From Sphingomonas sabuli (GTDB lineage Bacteria > Pseudomonadota > Alphaproteobacteria > Sphingomonadales > Sphingomonadaceae): a DNA stretch of 64,000 nt. Below, in pieces: positions 1 through 9,004 of this stretch. Both the position numbers and the translations under genes were made by a program. The stretch lies in assembly GCF_014352855.1 (NCBI RefSeq), contig NZ_CP060697.1, positions 248,001 through 312,000 of the forward strand, read 5' to 3'. How positions within the stretch are numbered: the stretch's first letter is position 1; the number at the start of each line of letters is the position of its first letter. The notes under the pieces were generated by a model that did no database searches, was not told where the DNA came from, and was given only the letters and a program-made list of their open reading frames with translations.

Positions 1-1407
1 AAGAGCGCGATCGGCCTGCCGGGCCTGAGCGAGCCCGAAACGGTGCGCCATTACACCCGCCTGTCGCGGCAGAATTATGCAATCGACCTTGGGCTGTTCC
101 CCCTCGGTTCGTGCACCATGAAGCACAATCCGCGGCTTAACGAGAAGGTCGCCCGGATGGCCGGCTTTGCCGATGTCCATCCGCTGCAGCCGCAGGAAAC
201 GGTGCAGGGTGCGTTCGAGGTGATCGACACGCTGGCGCACTGGCTGATCGAGCTGACCGGCATGCATTCGGTGGCGATGAGCCCCAAAGCCGGCGCGCAC
301 GGCGAATTGTGCGGGCTGCTGTGCATCCGCGCCGCGCTGGAAGACCGCGGCGACGCGCGCGAAGTCGTGCTGGTGCCGGCCAGCGCCCACGGCACCAATC
401 CCGCCACCGCCGCCTTTGCCGGCTATCGCGTCGAAAATATCCCGGCCAACGCCGCCGGCCGGGTCGATCTCGACGCGTTGAAGGCGCGGCTTGGCCCCGA
501 CGTCGCCGCGGTGATGATCACCAATCCCAATACCTGCGGCCTGTTCGAACCCGACATGGTGGAAATCAGCCGCGCGGTGCACGCGGCCGGCGGCTTCGTT
601 TATTGCGACGGCGCCAATTTCAACGCCATTGTCGGTCGGGTGCGACCCGGCGACCTTGGCATCGACGCGATGCACATCAACCTGCACAAGACCTTTTCCA
701 CCCCGCACGGCGGCGGCGGACCTGGGTCCGGGCCCGTGGTGCTGTCCGAAGCGCTGTCGCCCTTTGCGCCCTTGCCCTTCGTCGCCAAGGAAGCCGACGG
801 CACCTTCAAGCTGATCGAGGAAGAAACCGCCGCCGATCGCGACCTGAAGTCGTTCGGGCGGATGACCGCCTTCCATGGCCAGATGGGCATGTTCACCCGC
901 GCCTTATCCTATATCCTCAGCCATGGCGCCGACGGCCTGCGCCAGGTCGCCGAAGATGCAGTGCTGAACGCCAATTACGTGCTGCGCCAGCTGTCCGACG
1001 TGCTCGACGCGCCGTTCGCGGACAGCGGGCCGTGCATGCACGAAGCCATCTTTTCCGACAAAGGCTTCGACGGGGGCCTGAGCACCATCGATCTCGCCAA
1101 GGCGCTGATCGACGAGGGCTTCCACCCGATGACCATGTATTTCCCGCTGGTCGTCCACGGCGCGATGCTAATCGAGCCGACGGAAACCGAATCCAAGGCG
1201 GCGCTCGACCAGTTCATCGCCGCGATGCGCTCCATCGCTGGCAAGGCCAAGGCCGGCGACCAGAGCCTCAAGGCGGCGCCCGTCTACGCGCCTCGGCGGC
1301 GGCTCGACGAGACGCTGGCGGCGCGCAAGCCGGTACTGACCTACCGCAACCCCGTTCCGGACGGCAGCGAGGCGGACGGCGCAGCGGCGAGCGTCGGTGG
1401 CGGCTGA
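1..1407 (+). CDS. gcvPB: Glycine dehydrogenase (decarboxylating) subunit 2, 5' end outside window
   Basis: This is the PLP-binding beta half of the P-protein of the glycine cleavage system, which decarboxylates glycine and passes the aminomethyl group to lipoyl-GcvH in the cytosol. The frame is open from base 1, so the N-terminus is missing and 468 residues are visible. The PLP lysine lies in NLHKTFSTPHGGGGPG, at about visible residue 230, and is followed by the glycine-rich loop typical of the family. The split gcvPA/gcvPB form is expected, with gcvPA and probably gcvH just upstream of the window. Its last 11 bases overlap the GTG start of the next gene. Confidence 0.95.
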   Translation, partial: KSAIGLPGLSEPETVRHYTRLSRQNYAIDLGLFPLGSCTMKHNPRLNEKVARMAGFADVHPLQPQETVQGAFEVIDTLAHWLIELTGMHSVAMSPKAGAHGELCGLLCIRAALEDRGDAREVVLVPASAHGTNPATAAFAGYRVENIPANAAGRVDLDALKARLGPDVAAVMITNPNTCGLFEPDMVEISRAVHAAGGFVYCDGANFNAIVGRVRPGDLGIDAMHINLHKTFSTPHGGGGPGSGPVVLSEALSPFAPLPFVAKEADGTFKLIEEETAADRDLKSFGRMTAFHGQMGMFTRALSYILSHGADGLRQVAEDAVLNANYVLRQLSDVLDAPFADSGPCMHEAIFSDKGFDGGLSTIDLAKALIDEGFHPMTMYFPLVVHGAMLIEPTETESKAALDQFIAAMRSIAGKAKAGDQSLKAAPVYAPRRRLDETLAARKPVLTYRNPVPDGSEADGAAASVGGG

Positions 1408-2035
1408 CGAGCGTTTCTACGAACGGGGCAGCGCCGGGCAGAAACGGTCCGCCCCGGCCGCGCTGCGCAATCGCGAGCCGATCGCCAGGGGTCTGGCAGA
1501 CTGGCTCCCGGCGCGCGGACTGATCCTAGAGATCGCCAGCGGCACCGGCGAACATGCCCGCTTCTTCGCCGAGCGCTTCCCGGACCTCGACTGGCAGCCG
1601 AGCGACCGCAACGCCGACGCCTTGGCGTCTATCGCCGCATGGCAGGCCGACACCGACCTTCCCAATTTGCGCGCCCCGGTCTCGCTTGACGCAGCATCGC
1701 CGGATTGGCCGGTGACACGCGCCGATGCGGTGCTGAGCATCAACATGGTGCACATCAGCCCATGGGAATCCGCGCTCGGCCTTGCCGACGGCGCGGCGCG
1801 GCTGCTGCCGCCGGGCGGGCCGCTCATCCTGTACGGCCCGTGGATCGCGGACGGGGTTGAAACCGCGCCCAGCAACCTTGCCTTCGATGCCGACCTGAAG
1901 ACTCGCGATCCGCGCTGGGGCCTGCGCCGGGTCGAGGATTTCGCGGCCGCTGCGTCAACGCGCGGCCTTGAGTTGCTCGACCAGCGGAAGATGCCCGCGA
2001 ACAATCGCATGCTGCTGTTCGAAAAGCGCCGTTAG
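1397..2035 (+). CDS. DUF938-family SAM-dependent methyltransferase-like protein
   Basis: This 212-residue protein has a Rossmann-type SAM-binding motif, LEIASGTGEHARFFA, near residues 44-58. It continues with features I associate with the DUF938 family: a WQPSDRN segment, a SINMVHISPW segment and a PPGGPLILYGPW segment. The substrate is unknown. The GTG start at 1397 overlaps the 3' end of gcvPB, so the two are probably cotranscribed. There is no signal peptide. It is a complete, ordinary-length family member. Confidence 0.8.
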   Translation: MAADERFYERGSAGQKRSAPAALRNREPIARGLADWLPARGLILEIASGTGEHARFFAERFPDLDWQPSDRNADALASIAAWQADTDLPNLRAPVSLDAASPDWPVTRADAVLSINMVHISPWESALGLADGAARLLPPGGPLILYGPWIADGVETAPSNLAFDADLKTRDPRWGLRRVEDFAAAASTRGLELLDQRKMPANNRMLLFEKRR

Positions 2036-2045
2036 CGAATCCATT

Positions 2046-2060
2046 TTAAACGAAGTTTTA
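2046..2060 (+). promoter_or_regulatory. Possible CtrA-type binding site (TTAA-N7-TTTA)
   Basis: The sequence reads TTAA, seven bases, then TTTA. This is one mismatch from the CtrA consensus TTAA-N7-TTAA known in alphaproteobacteria. It sits in the AT-rich gap about 27 bases before the ATG of a PilZ gene. In GC-rich DNA the match is suggestive but weak on its own. Confidence 0.25.
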
Positions 2061-2086
2061 CACACTTGGCCTAGGTGCGGTCAGTG

Positions 2087-2482
2087 ATGAGTGACGAGGC
2101 CGCCTCCACCAGTCGCCGGTCGAACCGGTCGAACGTGATGCTGAAAGCCACGCTCCAAATTCCCGGGGCGGAGCTGGAGGTGGTATTGCGCAACCTGTCC
2201 GAAGACGGTGCCCTGATCCAGGGGAAGCCGCTGCCGCAGCCCCAGACCCGCGTCTTGTTCCAGCGCCAAGGATTGAGCGTGCCCGGGCGGATTGCCTGGT
2301 CGCATTACGGCTTTGCGGGGCTGGAGTTCGACTTCCCCTTGTTTCCCAAGGAATTGCTGCGGCACGTGCCGAGCCCGGCGCAGCGCGTGGATATTCCGAT
2401 CAAGCGGCCGGGGTTGTCGTCGCGCCCGCTGACGCCGGCCGAACGCTCCTTGATCCAGCAATGGGCGGTGCGGTCGGCCTAA
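2087..2482 (+). CDS. PilZ-domain protein
   Basis: This 131-residue protein has one PilZ-like domain. RRSNRSN near the N-terminus and RNLSEDGALIQG around residues 50-60 resemble the two c-di-GMP contact segments (RxxxR and [D/N]xSxxG). Such proteins usually relay c-di-GMP levels to motility, adhesion or exopolysaccharide machinery, but the partner cannot be told from the sequence. I chose the ATG at 2087 over an in-frame GTG at 2075 because residues before it add nothing to the domain. The stop codon overlaps the convergent tandem PilZ gene by 4 bp. Confidence 0.75.
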   Translation: MSDEAASTSRRSNRSNVMLKATLQIPGAELEVVLRNLSEDGALIQGKPLPQPQTRVLFQRQGLSVPGRIAWSHYGFAGLEFDFPLFPKELLRHVPSPAQRVDIPIKRPGLSSRPLTPAERSLIQQWAVRSA

Positions 2483-3066
2483 GCGCCGTTGCGGGCATGC
2501 AGCCACTCGACGAGTCCTGCGAGCGGCAACAGCGCGTTGAAGTTGATGCCGTAGCGCGCGCCGTCCTGCCAGCGTACGACCGCGCCTTGCGGCGGCAGAC
2601 CGGGCAAGGTGACGGTCACGTCGCTGCCGACGGTCAGCGGATTAACGGTTTCCACGCTCACACCGCCTTGCGACACGTTGTGGATCGCCGCGCGATGGAC
2701 GGTCGCGCCTTCCCGGACGAACGCCACGCAATGCACCTCGACTCGCGGCATGCGCGGGCGCGGACCGTCACCGCTGGACTTGAGCAGGTCGAGCACGTCG
2801 ACCCTTTGATCGAAGGTGATGCCGGCATCGCTGTTCTTGACCCAGCTCACGGTTCCGGAAACCGGCTGGCCTTCCTTCAGCTCAACCGCCACCGGCTGGC
2901 CCGACCGTAGGGTGCAATAGGCGCGGACGAGCACGCCGCCGGCGGAAATATTCTTGACCAAGCAAAGCTCGCGACGGCCATCGAAACGGATGGCGCCGAC
3001 CCGGAACAGGGTCAGATGGCGTTCGTCGGCGCGGCGGTTGACGTCCGCCGGCGGTGCCGGCGACAT
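2479..3066 (-). CDS. Tandem PilZ-domain protein
   Basis: This 195-residue protein has two consecutive PilZ-like domains. The first covers roughly residues 10-90, with NRRADERHLTLFRVG and VKNISAGGVLVRA. The second covers about residues 100-185, with RMPRVEVHCVAFVR and IHNVSQGGVSVE. Each contains the NxSxGG-type loop of c-di-GMP receptors, while the arginine motif is better preserved in the first. An upstream in-frame TTG at 3132 would add 22 residues of low-complexity sequence, so the ATG at 3066 is preferred, without a convincing ribosome site for either. It converges on the single-domain PilZ gene. Confidence 0.7.
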   Translation of the reverse strand: MSPAPPADVNRRADERHLTLFRVGAIRFDGRRELCLVKNISAGGVLVRAYCTLRSGQPVAVELKEGQPVSGTVSWVKNSDAGITFDQRVDVLDLLKSSGDGPRPRMPRVEVHCVAFVREGATVHRAAIHNVSQGGVSVETVNPLTVGSDVTVTLPGLPPQGAVVRWQDGARYGINFNALLPLAGLVEWLHARNGA

Positions 3067-3191
3067 GGAAAAGACCGTCGTCTCGATTGGCAATTCTTCC
3101 ACTTGCGCCCCCGCAGCGTGTCCGGCCGCCAAGCGGGCCGAAGCCGAAGATATCCGGAGAAATGGGTTACCATCCGGTTGAAGGAAGGTCC

Positions 3192-3824
3192 GTGGCGGTG
3201 CGACCTCCGACCTTTGATTTGGCCGCCGCGATGGCGCATTGTGCCGGGGCGATGGACCTGTCTGACCGCACCCGGACTTTGATCATTCGCGGATCGGCAA
3301 TCGCGATCCTCGGCCTTGCCGTGGTCGCCGCGCTGCTGCCGCTGCCGACGCGCCTGCCCGACCGGCTGGTGATCGGCGGATTGCTCAGCCTGGCCGGACT
3401 GATCGAATGTATCGCCGTCTATGCCCGCCGCGGCCGCCACCTGTTCGCCTGGCTTGCGGGCGCCACGGCGCTGGTCGCCGGGCTCCGGCTCGCGCTCGAT
3501 CCGTGGACCAATTATTTCACCGTCTTCAACCTCGTCATCCTGTGGCTGGTGGTGCGCAGCGCCATGCTCGGCCTGTCGGCGCGGGGGACGAAGGCGCCGC
3601 TGTGCAACTGGATATGGGCTGCCGCCGCGGTCGATTTCCTGCTCGCGCTGCTGCTGCTGGTCGGTTTGCCGATCGCGGTGCTGGTCTACGGCATCTTCGG
3701 CCAGACGTCGCAGCTGGTCGCGACCTTTGCCTGGATCCTTGCCGCCAGCTTCGCCGCTTCAGGCGCGCTGTTGCTGGTCGCCGCGCCGCTGGAAAGCGGC
3801 GACGAGGATCAGGCGTCGGGGTAG
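3192..3824 (+). CDS. HdeD-like (DUF308) multi-pass membrane protein
   Basis: This 210-residue inner-membrane protein has about six hydrophobic segments arranged in pairs, beginning with [18 protein letters not shown]. Repeating Arg-Gly starts followed by long hydrophobic stretches resemble the DUF308 repeats of HdeD, an acid-resistance membrane protein; the resemblance is moderate. The GTG at 3192 is chosen because an AAGGAAGG ribosome site precedes it by a few bases. The upstream part of the same frame lies opposite the PilZ gene and looks noncoding. The stop overlaps the end of truA by 16 bp. Confidence 0.6.
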   Translation: MAVRPPTFDLAAAMAHCAGAMDLSDRTRTLIIRGSAIAILGLAVVAALLPLPTRLPDRLVIGGLLSLAGLIECIAVYARRGRHLFAWLAGATALVAGLRLALDPWTNYFTVFNLVILWLVVRSAMLGLSARGTKAPLCNWIWAAAAVDFLLALLLLVGLPIAVLVYGIFGQTSQLVATFAWILAASFAASGALLLVAAPLESGDEDQASG

Positions 3825-4555
3825 ACGGCCTCAACGAAGTACAGCCCGTCCGGTGGCGCGTTCAGGCCGAGCGCCGAACGGTCGACGGCTTCCAGCGCCC
3901 GCCGCATGTCGTCCGGCTGCCACTGGCCGCGCCCGACCAGGGCCAGGCAGCCGACCATCGACCGCACCTGGTGGTGAAGGAAGCTGCGTGCCGCGGCTTC
4001 GATGTGGATCTCATCGCCGGCGCGGCGCACGTCGAACCGGTCGAGCGTCTTGACCGGGCTGTCTGACTGGCAATGGACCGACCGGAAGGTGGTAAAGTCG
4101 TGGCGCCCGACCAGCATCCGCGCCCCCTCAGCCATCGCGTCGGCATCGAGCGGCACGGCGACATGCCACACGCGGCCGCGGTCGAGCGCGGGCGGTGCCC
4201 GGCGGTTGAGGATACGATAAAGATAGCGCCGCCCGACGCAGGAAAAACGCGCGTGCCAGTCGTGGGCAACCGGTTCGGCGGCAAGGATCGACACGGGATG
4301 CGGGCGGACGAGAGCGTTGAGCCCTTCGCGCAGGCGGTGCGGGGTCAGCGGCTTGGCGATGTCGGCATGGGCCGCCATTGCCAGCGCATGGACCCCGGCG
4401 TCGGTCCGTCCCGCGGCGTGCACGGCGCAGGTCTCGCCGGTCATCCGGCTCAACGCGTCCTCAATCGCCTGCTGCACCGACGGGCCATGGTCCTGCCGCT
4501 GCCAGCCCATGAATGGCCCGCCGTCATACTCGACTGTCAACCGCCATCGGGTCAC
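3809..4555 (-). CDS. truA: tRNA pseudouridine(38-40) synthase TruA
   Basis: TruA isomerises uridines 38-40 in the anticodon arm of tRNAs. The 248-residue product shows the N-terminal core [15 protein letters not shown], the catalytic-aspartate motif GRTDAGVHA, and the C-terminal [13 protein letters not shown]. The GTG start at 4555 overlaps the fmt stop as GTGA, which fits translational coupling with fmt. Length matches the family. Confidence 0.95.
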   Translation of the reverse strand: MTRWRLTVEYDGGPFMGWQRQDHGPSVQQAIEDALSRMTGETCAVHAAGRTDAGVHALAMAAHADIAKPLTPHRLREGLNALVRPHPVSILAAEPVAHDWHARFSCVGRRYLYRILNRRAPPALDRGRVWHVAVPLDADAMAEGARMLVGRHDFTTFRSVHCQSDSPVKTLDRFDVRRAGDEIHIEAAARSFLHHQVRSMVGCLALVGRGQWQPDDMRRALEAVDRSALGLNAPPDGLYFVEAVYPDA

Positions 4556-5454
4556 GGCAGGACGGTGCCCTTGGGAATGGCGAAACCGCGCAGCAGTTCG
4601 CCCGGTGTCATCGGCCCGCGCCCGGCGCGCTGGACCTTGAGCGGGCGGATATATCCCATACCGCAGGCAACGCACAGGCAATCGTCAAGCACCGTACCGG
4701 GCGGACCCGACGCGTCGGCGCCGACGCCGGCTTCGAGCAGCTTGATCCGTTCGCCGCTCACATCGAACCATGCCCCCGGGGCGGGCGCGAAGGCGCGCAC
4801 CTGCCGCTCGACCCCTTCGGCGTTTTGCGTCCAGTCGATCCGGGCCTCCGCCTTGTCCATCTTGGAGGCGTAAGTGACGCCATCGTCCGGCTGCGCTTCG
4901 CCGGGGCCGGGCCGGTCGAGCCAGGCCACCAGCGCCTCGGCGCCAAGCCGCGCCAGCTCGTCGGTCAGCTCGCCCGCCGTCTTGAATCCCACCGCCGTCT
5001 CGCGCTTGAGCAGCATCGGGCCGGTATCGAGGCCTTCTTCCATGCGCATGATGGTCACGCCGGTCAGCGCGTCGCCGGCAAGGATCGCGCGATGGATCGG
5101 CGCCGCCCCGCGCCAGCGCGGCAACAGCGACGCATGCACGTTGATGCAGCCGCCCCGCGGCGCGTCCAGCACCGGTTTGGGCAATATCAGTCCGTAAGCC
5201 GCCACGACGGCAAGATCGGTATCGAGCGCGGCGAAGCGGGCCTGTTCGCCCTCGTCGCGCAGCGTGCGTGGATGGCGGACCTCCAGCCCCAGTACCTCCG
5301 CTTGCCGGTGCACCGGCGTCGGTTGCTCTGCCTTGCCCCGCCCGGCACGGCGTGGCGGCTGGGTGTAGACGCAGGCGATGTCGTGCCCGGCGCCGATCAG
5401 GGCGTCGAGGCTCGGCACCGAAAAGTCCGGCGATCCCATGAAGACGATGCGCAT
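4552..5454 (-). CDS. fmt: Methionyl-tRNA formyltransferase
   Basis: Fmt formylates initiator Met-tRNA with 10-formyl-tetrahydrofolate. The 300-residue protein begins [16 protein letters not shown], has the folate-binding and catalytic loop [16 protein letters not shown] (around residues 106-121) and the [10 protein letters not shown] segment, followed by the OB-like C-terminal domain. It lies divergent from recR with a 48-bp gap and upstream of truA in the same transcript. Polypeptide deformylase, which acts on its product, is encoded close by at 6132, on the other strand. Confidence 0.95.
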   Translation of the reverse strand: MRIVFMGSPDFSVPSLDALIGAGHDIACVYTQPPRRAGRGKAEQPTPVHRQAEVLGLEVRHPRTLRDEGEQARFAALDTDLAVVAAYGLILPKPVLDAPRGGCINVHASLLPRWRGAAPIHRAILAGDALTGVTIMRMEEGLDTGPMLLKRETAVGFKTAGELTDELARLGAEALVAWLDRPGPGEAQPDDGVTYASKMDKAEARIDWTQNAEGVERQVRAFAPAPGAWFDVSGERIKLLEAGVGADASGPPGTVLDDCLCVACGMGYIRPLKVQRAGRGPMTPGELLRGFAIPKGTVLP

Positions 5455-5502
5455 CGCGACGCCCTATGGCGCGGCGAGGCGGAAATTCCTATCTCGGCAT
5501 CG

Positions 5503-6099
5503 ATGGCAAGCCAGGAAATCGAGGCATTGGCGAGCGCTCTGGCGCGGCTTCCGGGGCTTGGGCCGCGGTCGGCGCGGCGCGCCGTGCTGCACCTGATGAA
5601 AAAGCGCGAGGGCGCTCTGCAGCCGTTGCTGTCGGCGCTGCAGACGGTCGCCGAGACGCTGTCGACCTGCTCGACCTGCGGCAATGTCGATACCTCCGAC
5701 CCGTGCGGCATATGCCGCGACCCGCGTCGCGACGAGCGATCGCTGTGCGTGGTCGAGGAAGTCGCCGATCTGTGGGCGCTCGACCGGTCGCGACTGTTCC
5801 CGGGCCGCTATCACGTGCTTGGCGGCCGCCTGTCGGCGCTCGAAGGCGTGCGACCCGAAGACCTGACGGTCGATCAGCTGGTCGCCCGCGTGTCGGGCGG
5901 CGGCATCGACGAGGTCGTGCTGGCGATGAATGCGACGCTGGAAGGGCAGACCACCGCCCATTACCTTGCCGAGCGGCTGGAAACCTATCCGGTGCGGCTG
6001 ACGCAGTTGGCTCACGGCCTGCCGGTCGGCGGCGAGCTCGACTATCTCGACGAAGGGACGTTGGCGCAGGCGTTGCGGGCCCGGCGTCCGCTTGCTTGA
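5503..6099 (+). CDS. recR: Recombination mediator RecR
   Basis: RecR acts with RecF and RecO to load RecA at gaps. The 198-residue protein has the N-terminal helix-hairpin-helix [17 protein letters not shown], a four-cysteine zinc finger (CSTCGN...CGIC), and a Toprim domain with [12 protein letters not shown] and [16 protein letters not shown]. It ends with the Walker-B-like [12 protein letters not shown] region. The ATG at 5503 gives the usual family N-terminus; a much longer upstream open frame is only the antisense of fmt. Confidence 0.95.
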   Translation: MASQEIEALASALARLPGLGPRSARRAVLHLMKKREGALQPLLSALQTVAETLSTCSTCGNVDTSDPCGICRDPRRDERSLCVVEEVADLWALDRSRLFPGRYHVLGGRLSALEGVRPEDLTVDQLVARVSGGGIDEVVLAMNATLEGQTTAHYLAERLETYPVRLTQLAHGLPVGGELDYLDEGTLAQALRARRPLA

Positions 6100-6131
6100 C
6101 GCCTCAGGCCGGCGCTCCTAGCTCGCGCCCC

Positions 6132-6674
6132 ATGTCGCTGCTTGAAATCATCGAAGTCCCCGATCCGCTGCTGCGGACCCAGTCCGCACCGGTCGAACGG
6201 ATCGACGACGAGCTCAAGGACTTCGTCGCGCGGATGTTCGATACGATGTACGAGGCGCCGGGTATCGGGCTGGCCGCGATCCAGGTGGCTGTGCCGCGCC
6301 AGCTGCTGGTGATCGACCTGCAGGATCCGGAAGAAGAGGGCGGCGAGCCGGTGCGCAAGCCGCACGTCTTCATCAACCCCGAAATCCTTCACAGATCCGA
6401 CGCGCGCAAAAGCTACAACGAAGGCTGCCTGTCGATTCCGGACCAATATGCGGAAATCGAACGGCCGGACGTCGTCCGCGCGCGTTGGCTCGACCTCGAC
6501 GGCAAGAGCCAGGAGGGCGAGTTCGACGGACTGATGTCGGTGTGCCTGCAGCACGAGATCGACCATCTCAACGGCGTGCTGTTCATCGATTATCTGTCGC
6601 GGCTGAAACGCGACATGATGGTCAAGAAGGTCGTCAAGTCACGCCGCGAGCGCGACAAGGCCGCAATCCTCTAG
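6132..6674 (+). CDS. def: Peptide deformylase
   Basis: This enzyme removes the N-formyl group from nascent proteins. All three metal-site motifs are present in the 180-residue product: GIGLAAIQV (motif 1), EGCLSIP (motif 2, metal cysteine) and HEIDHLNG (motif 3, two histidines plus the catalytic glutamate). It starts 32 bp after recR and is probably in the same transcript. Confidence 0.96.
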   Translation: MSLLEIIEVPDPLLRTQSAPVERIDDELKDFVARMFDTMYEAPGIGLAAIQVAVPRQLLVIDLQDPEEEGGEPVRKPHVFINPEILHRSDARKSYNEGCLSIPDQYAEIERPDVVRARWLDLDGKSQEGEFDGLMSVCLQHEIDHLNGVLFIDYLSRLKRDMMVKKVVKSRRERDKAAIL

Positions 6675-6681
6675 CCTCCGC

Positions 6682-7143
6682 TCAGGCGGGCTTTCCGCAA
6701 TAGGCCAGGCTGGTCTTCGCCAGGCTTTGCGATTCCACCATCAGCGCCTGCGTGCCCTCGGCAAAGCGCAGTTTCAGCGTGTCGGCCATCGCCTCGCCCT
6801 TGCCGGTGCACGTGGCCTGGATGTCGTAGCCGCCCTCCACTTCGGTAACCCGGTTGAAGCTGCAACTCGCGCCGTCCGGCGCACGCAGCATGGCGTCGGA
6901 GATCCGCCAGGCCGCCGACTGGCAGGACCGATCGTCCGCCGCCCACAGGCCCGCAAAGCGCGGCGTCGGTCCAGCTTCGGGCAGTCCGCCGGCGTTCGCG
7001 GCCAAGTCATTGGCAGCGTCATCGCCTTGCGGGACAACGGCGGTGTCGCTGCGCAACGGTCCGCCGGGTTCGCCCGTGGACGCGTTGTCGCAGGCCGCCA
7101 GGCTAACGGCGGTGCAGAGCATGAGGGCGAGGCGGACGATCAC
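6682..7143 (-). CDS. Small lipoprotein of unknown function
   Basis: This 153-residue protein has a short positive N-terminus, a hydrophobic segment and the lipobox SLAAC with Cys18, so it should be a lipid-anchored envelope protein. After a low-complexity linker it has a small domain with four scattered cysteines, FAGLWAADDRSCQSAAWR through TSLAYCGK. I do not recognise this domain. The GTG start overlaps the stop of the copper-storage-like gene as GTGA, so the two are translationally coupled and may share a role. It converges on def with a 7-bp gap. Confidence 0.65.
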   Translation of the reverse strand: MIVRLALMLCTAVSLAACDNASTGEPGGPLRSDTAVVPQGDDAANDLAANAGGLPEAGPTPRFAGLWAADDRSCQSAAWRISDAMLRAPDGASCSFNRVTEVEGGYDIQATCTGKGEAMADTLKLRFAEGTQALMVESQSLAKTSLAYCGKPA

Positions 7144-7538
7144 TGGTCGGGGGTGATACTCGCCGCGGCGTTGCGGCAGTCGGCGGCACATTCGCGGCAT
7201 ATCTGGGCGCACAGCTTGCAATGTTCGTGGTCGTGCTTCTCGCACTCCGCCGCGCATTCCTCACAGACCCGGGCGCACAGCTCGAGCATGTCCTTGAGCA
7301 CCTGCTCGTTCGATCCGGAGCGGCGCACGGCCAGCTTGCCGGTGGCTTCGCAGACGTCGGCGCAATCCATGCATTTGCGGACGCATTGCGTCAGGTCCAT
7401 TTCCTCCGCCGAACAGGCATCGGCGCAGCTCATGCACATGCGCGCGCAATACATCAGGTGATGCGCCGCATCCCCCAGCGGCTGGTTCACATGACCTTCG
7501 ACGTCGGGGTGAAGGGCAATCATCTTACGGATCGACAT
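7140..7538 (-). CDS. Four-helix-bundle copper-storage-like protein (DUF326 type)
   Basis: This 132-residue protein carries 17 cysteines, nearly all in CxxxC and CxxC spacings: residues 31, 35, 38, 42, 52, 56, 59, 63, 88, 92, 95, 99, 107, 110, 114, 117 and 121. This is the pattern of Csp-type copper storage proteins, in which cysteines line the core of a four-helix bundle and bind many Cu(I) ions. It also has the HDHEHC histidine cluster before Cys107. There is no signal peptide, so it resembles the cytosolic Csp3 class. The family assignment is good; copper as the physiological metal is inferred. Confidence 0.8.
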   Translation of the reverse strand: MSIRKMIALHPDVEGHVNQPLGDAAHHLMYCARMCMSCADACSAEEMDLTQCVRKCMDCADVCEATGKLAVRRSGSNEQVLKDMLELCARVCEECAAECEKHDHEHCKLCAQICRECAADCRNAAASITPDQ

Positions 7539-7563
7539 TCTGTTCTCCTGGCTCCTGGCAACG

Positions 7564-7588
7564 AACCTGTGGACGGCGGCGTGGTTCC
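7564..7588 (-). promoter_or_regulatory. EcfG-type (general stress) promoter candidate
   Basis: On the reverse strand the site reads GGAAC (7588-7584), 17 bases, then GTT (7566-7564). The alphaproteobacterial EcfG consensus is GGAAC-N16-CGTT, equivalent to N17-GTT; here the base before GTT is G instead of C. The -10 end lies about 26 bases before the ATG of the copper-storage-like gene, so the position fits a promoter for that operon. Confidence 0.4.
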
Positions 7589-7648
7589 CCTTGAGCCGTC
7601 AGGCGCGCGGGGTTAAGGTTCCCATTCTGTTCCACTTGGGGAATCCGC

Positions 7649-9004
7649 ATGGACCTGGGCATCGTTGTACTGCTGGTTATCGGCGGACTGGCCATTGGCG
7701 CAATGCTTGGCTGGCTGATCGGCAGCCGCGACGGCGCCGCGGCGCGGCAGACGGTGGAAAACCTGCGCATGCAGCTCGACGAGGTGGTCGCCGAACGCAA
7801 CATGGCACGGACCAATTGCGACAGTGCGGCGCGTGAACTCGCGACGCTGCAGGCCGATGCCCGCAATTTCGACCAGCGGATGAAGGACCTGGCCGAATCC
7901 AAAGACTCGCTGATCGCGCAATTCCGCGAAGTCGGCGACCAGCTGCTCGACAAGGCGCACAAGGATTTCCTCGAAAAGGCCGGGCAGAGCTTCACCAAAG
8001 CCGACCAGCAGAGCGAGACAAAGCTCAAGCAGTTGCTCCAGCCGGTCGAAGCCACGCTCAAGCGCTATGAGGAAGGCCTCCAGCGGGTCGAGAAGGAGCG
8101 CATCGACCATTATGCCGGCCTGAAGTCGGTGGTCGAGCAGGTGCGCGAAGGGCAGGGCCGGGTGCGCGACGAGACCCGTAACCTGGTCAATGCGCTACGC
8201 TCCTCGCCCAAGGCGCGCGGCCGCTGGGGCGAACAATCGCTGCGTAACGTGCTGACCCAGGCAGGGCTGGTCGAAGGCGTCGATTTTAACATGGAAGTGT
8301 CGGTCACGACGGAGGATGGGCGGCTTCGTCCCGACGTGGTCGTCAACCTGCCGTCGCAGCGCAAGCTGGTGATCGACGCGAAATGCTCGCTCAACTCCTT
8401 CCTGGAGGCTTGCGAGGAGGTCGATGACGATCGCCGTACCGCCTGTTTCCAGGCCCACGTCGCGTCGATGCGCAATCATGTCCAGCAATTGGGATCGAAG
8501 GCTTATTGGGCGCAATTCGGCGACGCCGCCGATTATGTGGTCATGTACATTCCGGGCGAACATTTCCTGACCGCCGCGCTCGATCAGGATCCGCAGCTGT
8601 GGGAATGGGCGTTCGAACGCCGCGTGCTACTGGCCACCCCGACCAACCTCGTCGCCATCGCTCGTACCGTTGCCACCGTGTGGAAGCAGGAAAAGCTGGC
8701 CGCAGAGGCCGGCAAGATTGCCGAACTGGGCAAGGAATTGCATTCGCGGCTGGCTACCATGGCGGAGCATGTCGCGTCGGTCGGCACCAATCTCGGGCGG
8801 ATGAACAACGCCTACAACAAGATGGTCGGAAGCCTTGAAAGCCAGGTGCTGACGCAGGCCCGCCGGTTCGAGGACCTTGGCGCCGGAAGCGCCAAGGACA
8901 TCGCCGAGCCGCCCGTCATCGAGGCGAGCCCGCGAACGCTGACCAAGCTGTCAGTCCACGACGACGACGAAGTCGACGACCGCCCGCAACTCGCGGCGGA
9001 GTAA
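7649..9004 (+). CDS. rmuC: DNA recombination protein RmuC
   Basis: This 451-residue protein has one N-terminal membrane anchor (about residues 5-25), a long coiled coil to about residue 185, then the RmuC nuclease-like core with SSPKARGRWGEQSLRNVL, RPDVVVNLPSQRKLVIDAK and the conserved VWKQEKLAAEA segment. RmuC limits inversion and recombination at short repeats, and is predicted to have a PD-(D/E)XK-like fold. It is divergent from the copper-storage operon. Confidence 0.92.
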   Translation: MDLGIVVLLVIGGLAIGAMLGWLIGSRDGAAARQTVENLRMQLDEVVAERNMARTNCDSAARELATLQADARNFDQRMKDLAESKDSLIAQFREVGDQLLDKAHKDFLEKAGQSFTKADQQSETKLKQLLQPVEATLKRYEEGLQRVEKERIDHYAGLKSVVEQVREGQGRVRDETRNLVNALRSSPKARGRWGEQSLRNVLTQAGLVEGVDFNMEVSVTTEDGRLRPDVVVNLPSQRKLVIDAKCSLNSFLEACEEVDDDRRTACFQAHVASMRNHVQQLGSKAYWAQFGDAADYVVMYIPGEHFLTAALDQDPQLWEWAFERRVLLATPTNLVAIARTVATVWKQEKLAAEAGKIAELGKELHSRLATMAEHVASVGTNLGRMNNAYNKMVGSLESQVLTQARRFEDLGAGSAKDIAEPPVIEASPRTLTKLSVHDDDEVDDRPQLAAE

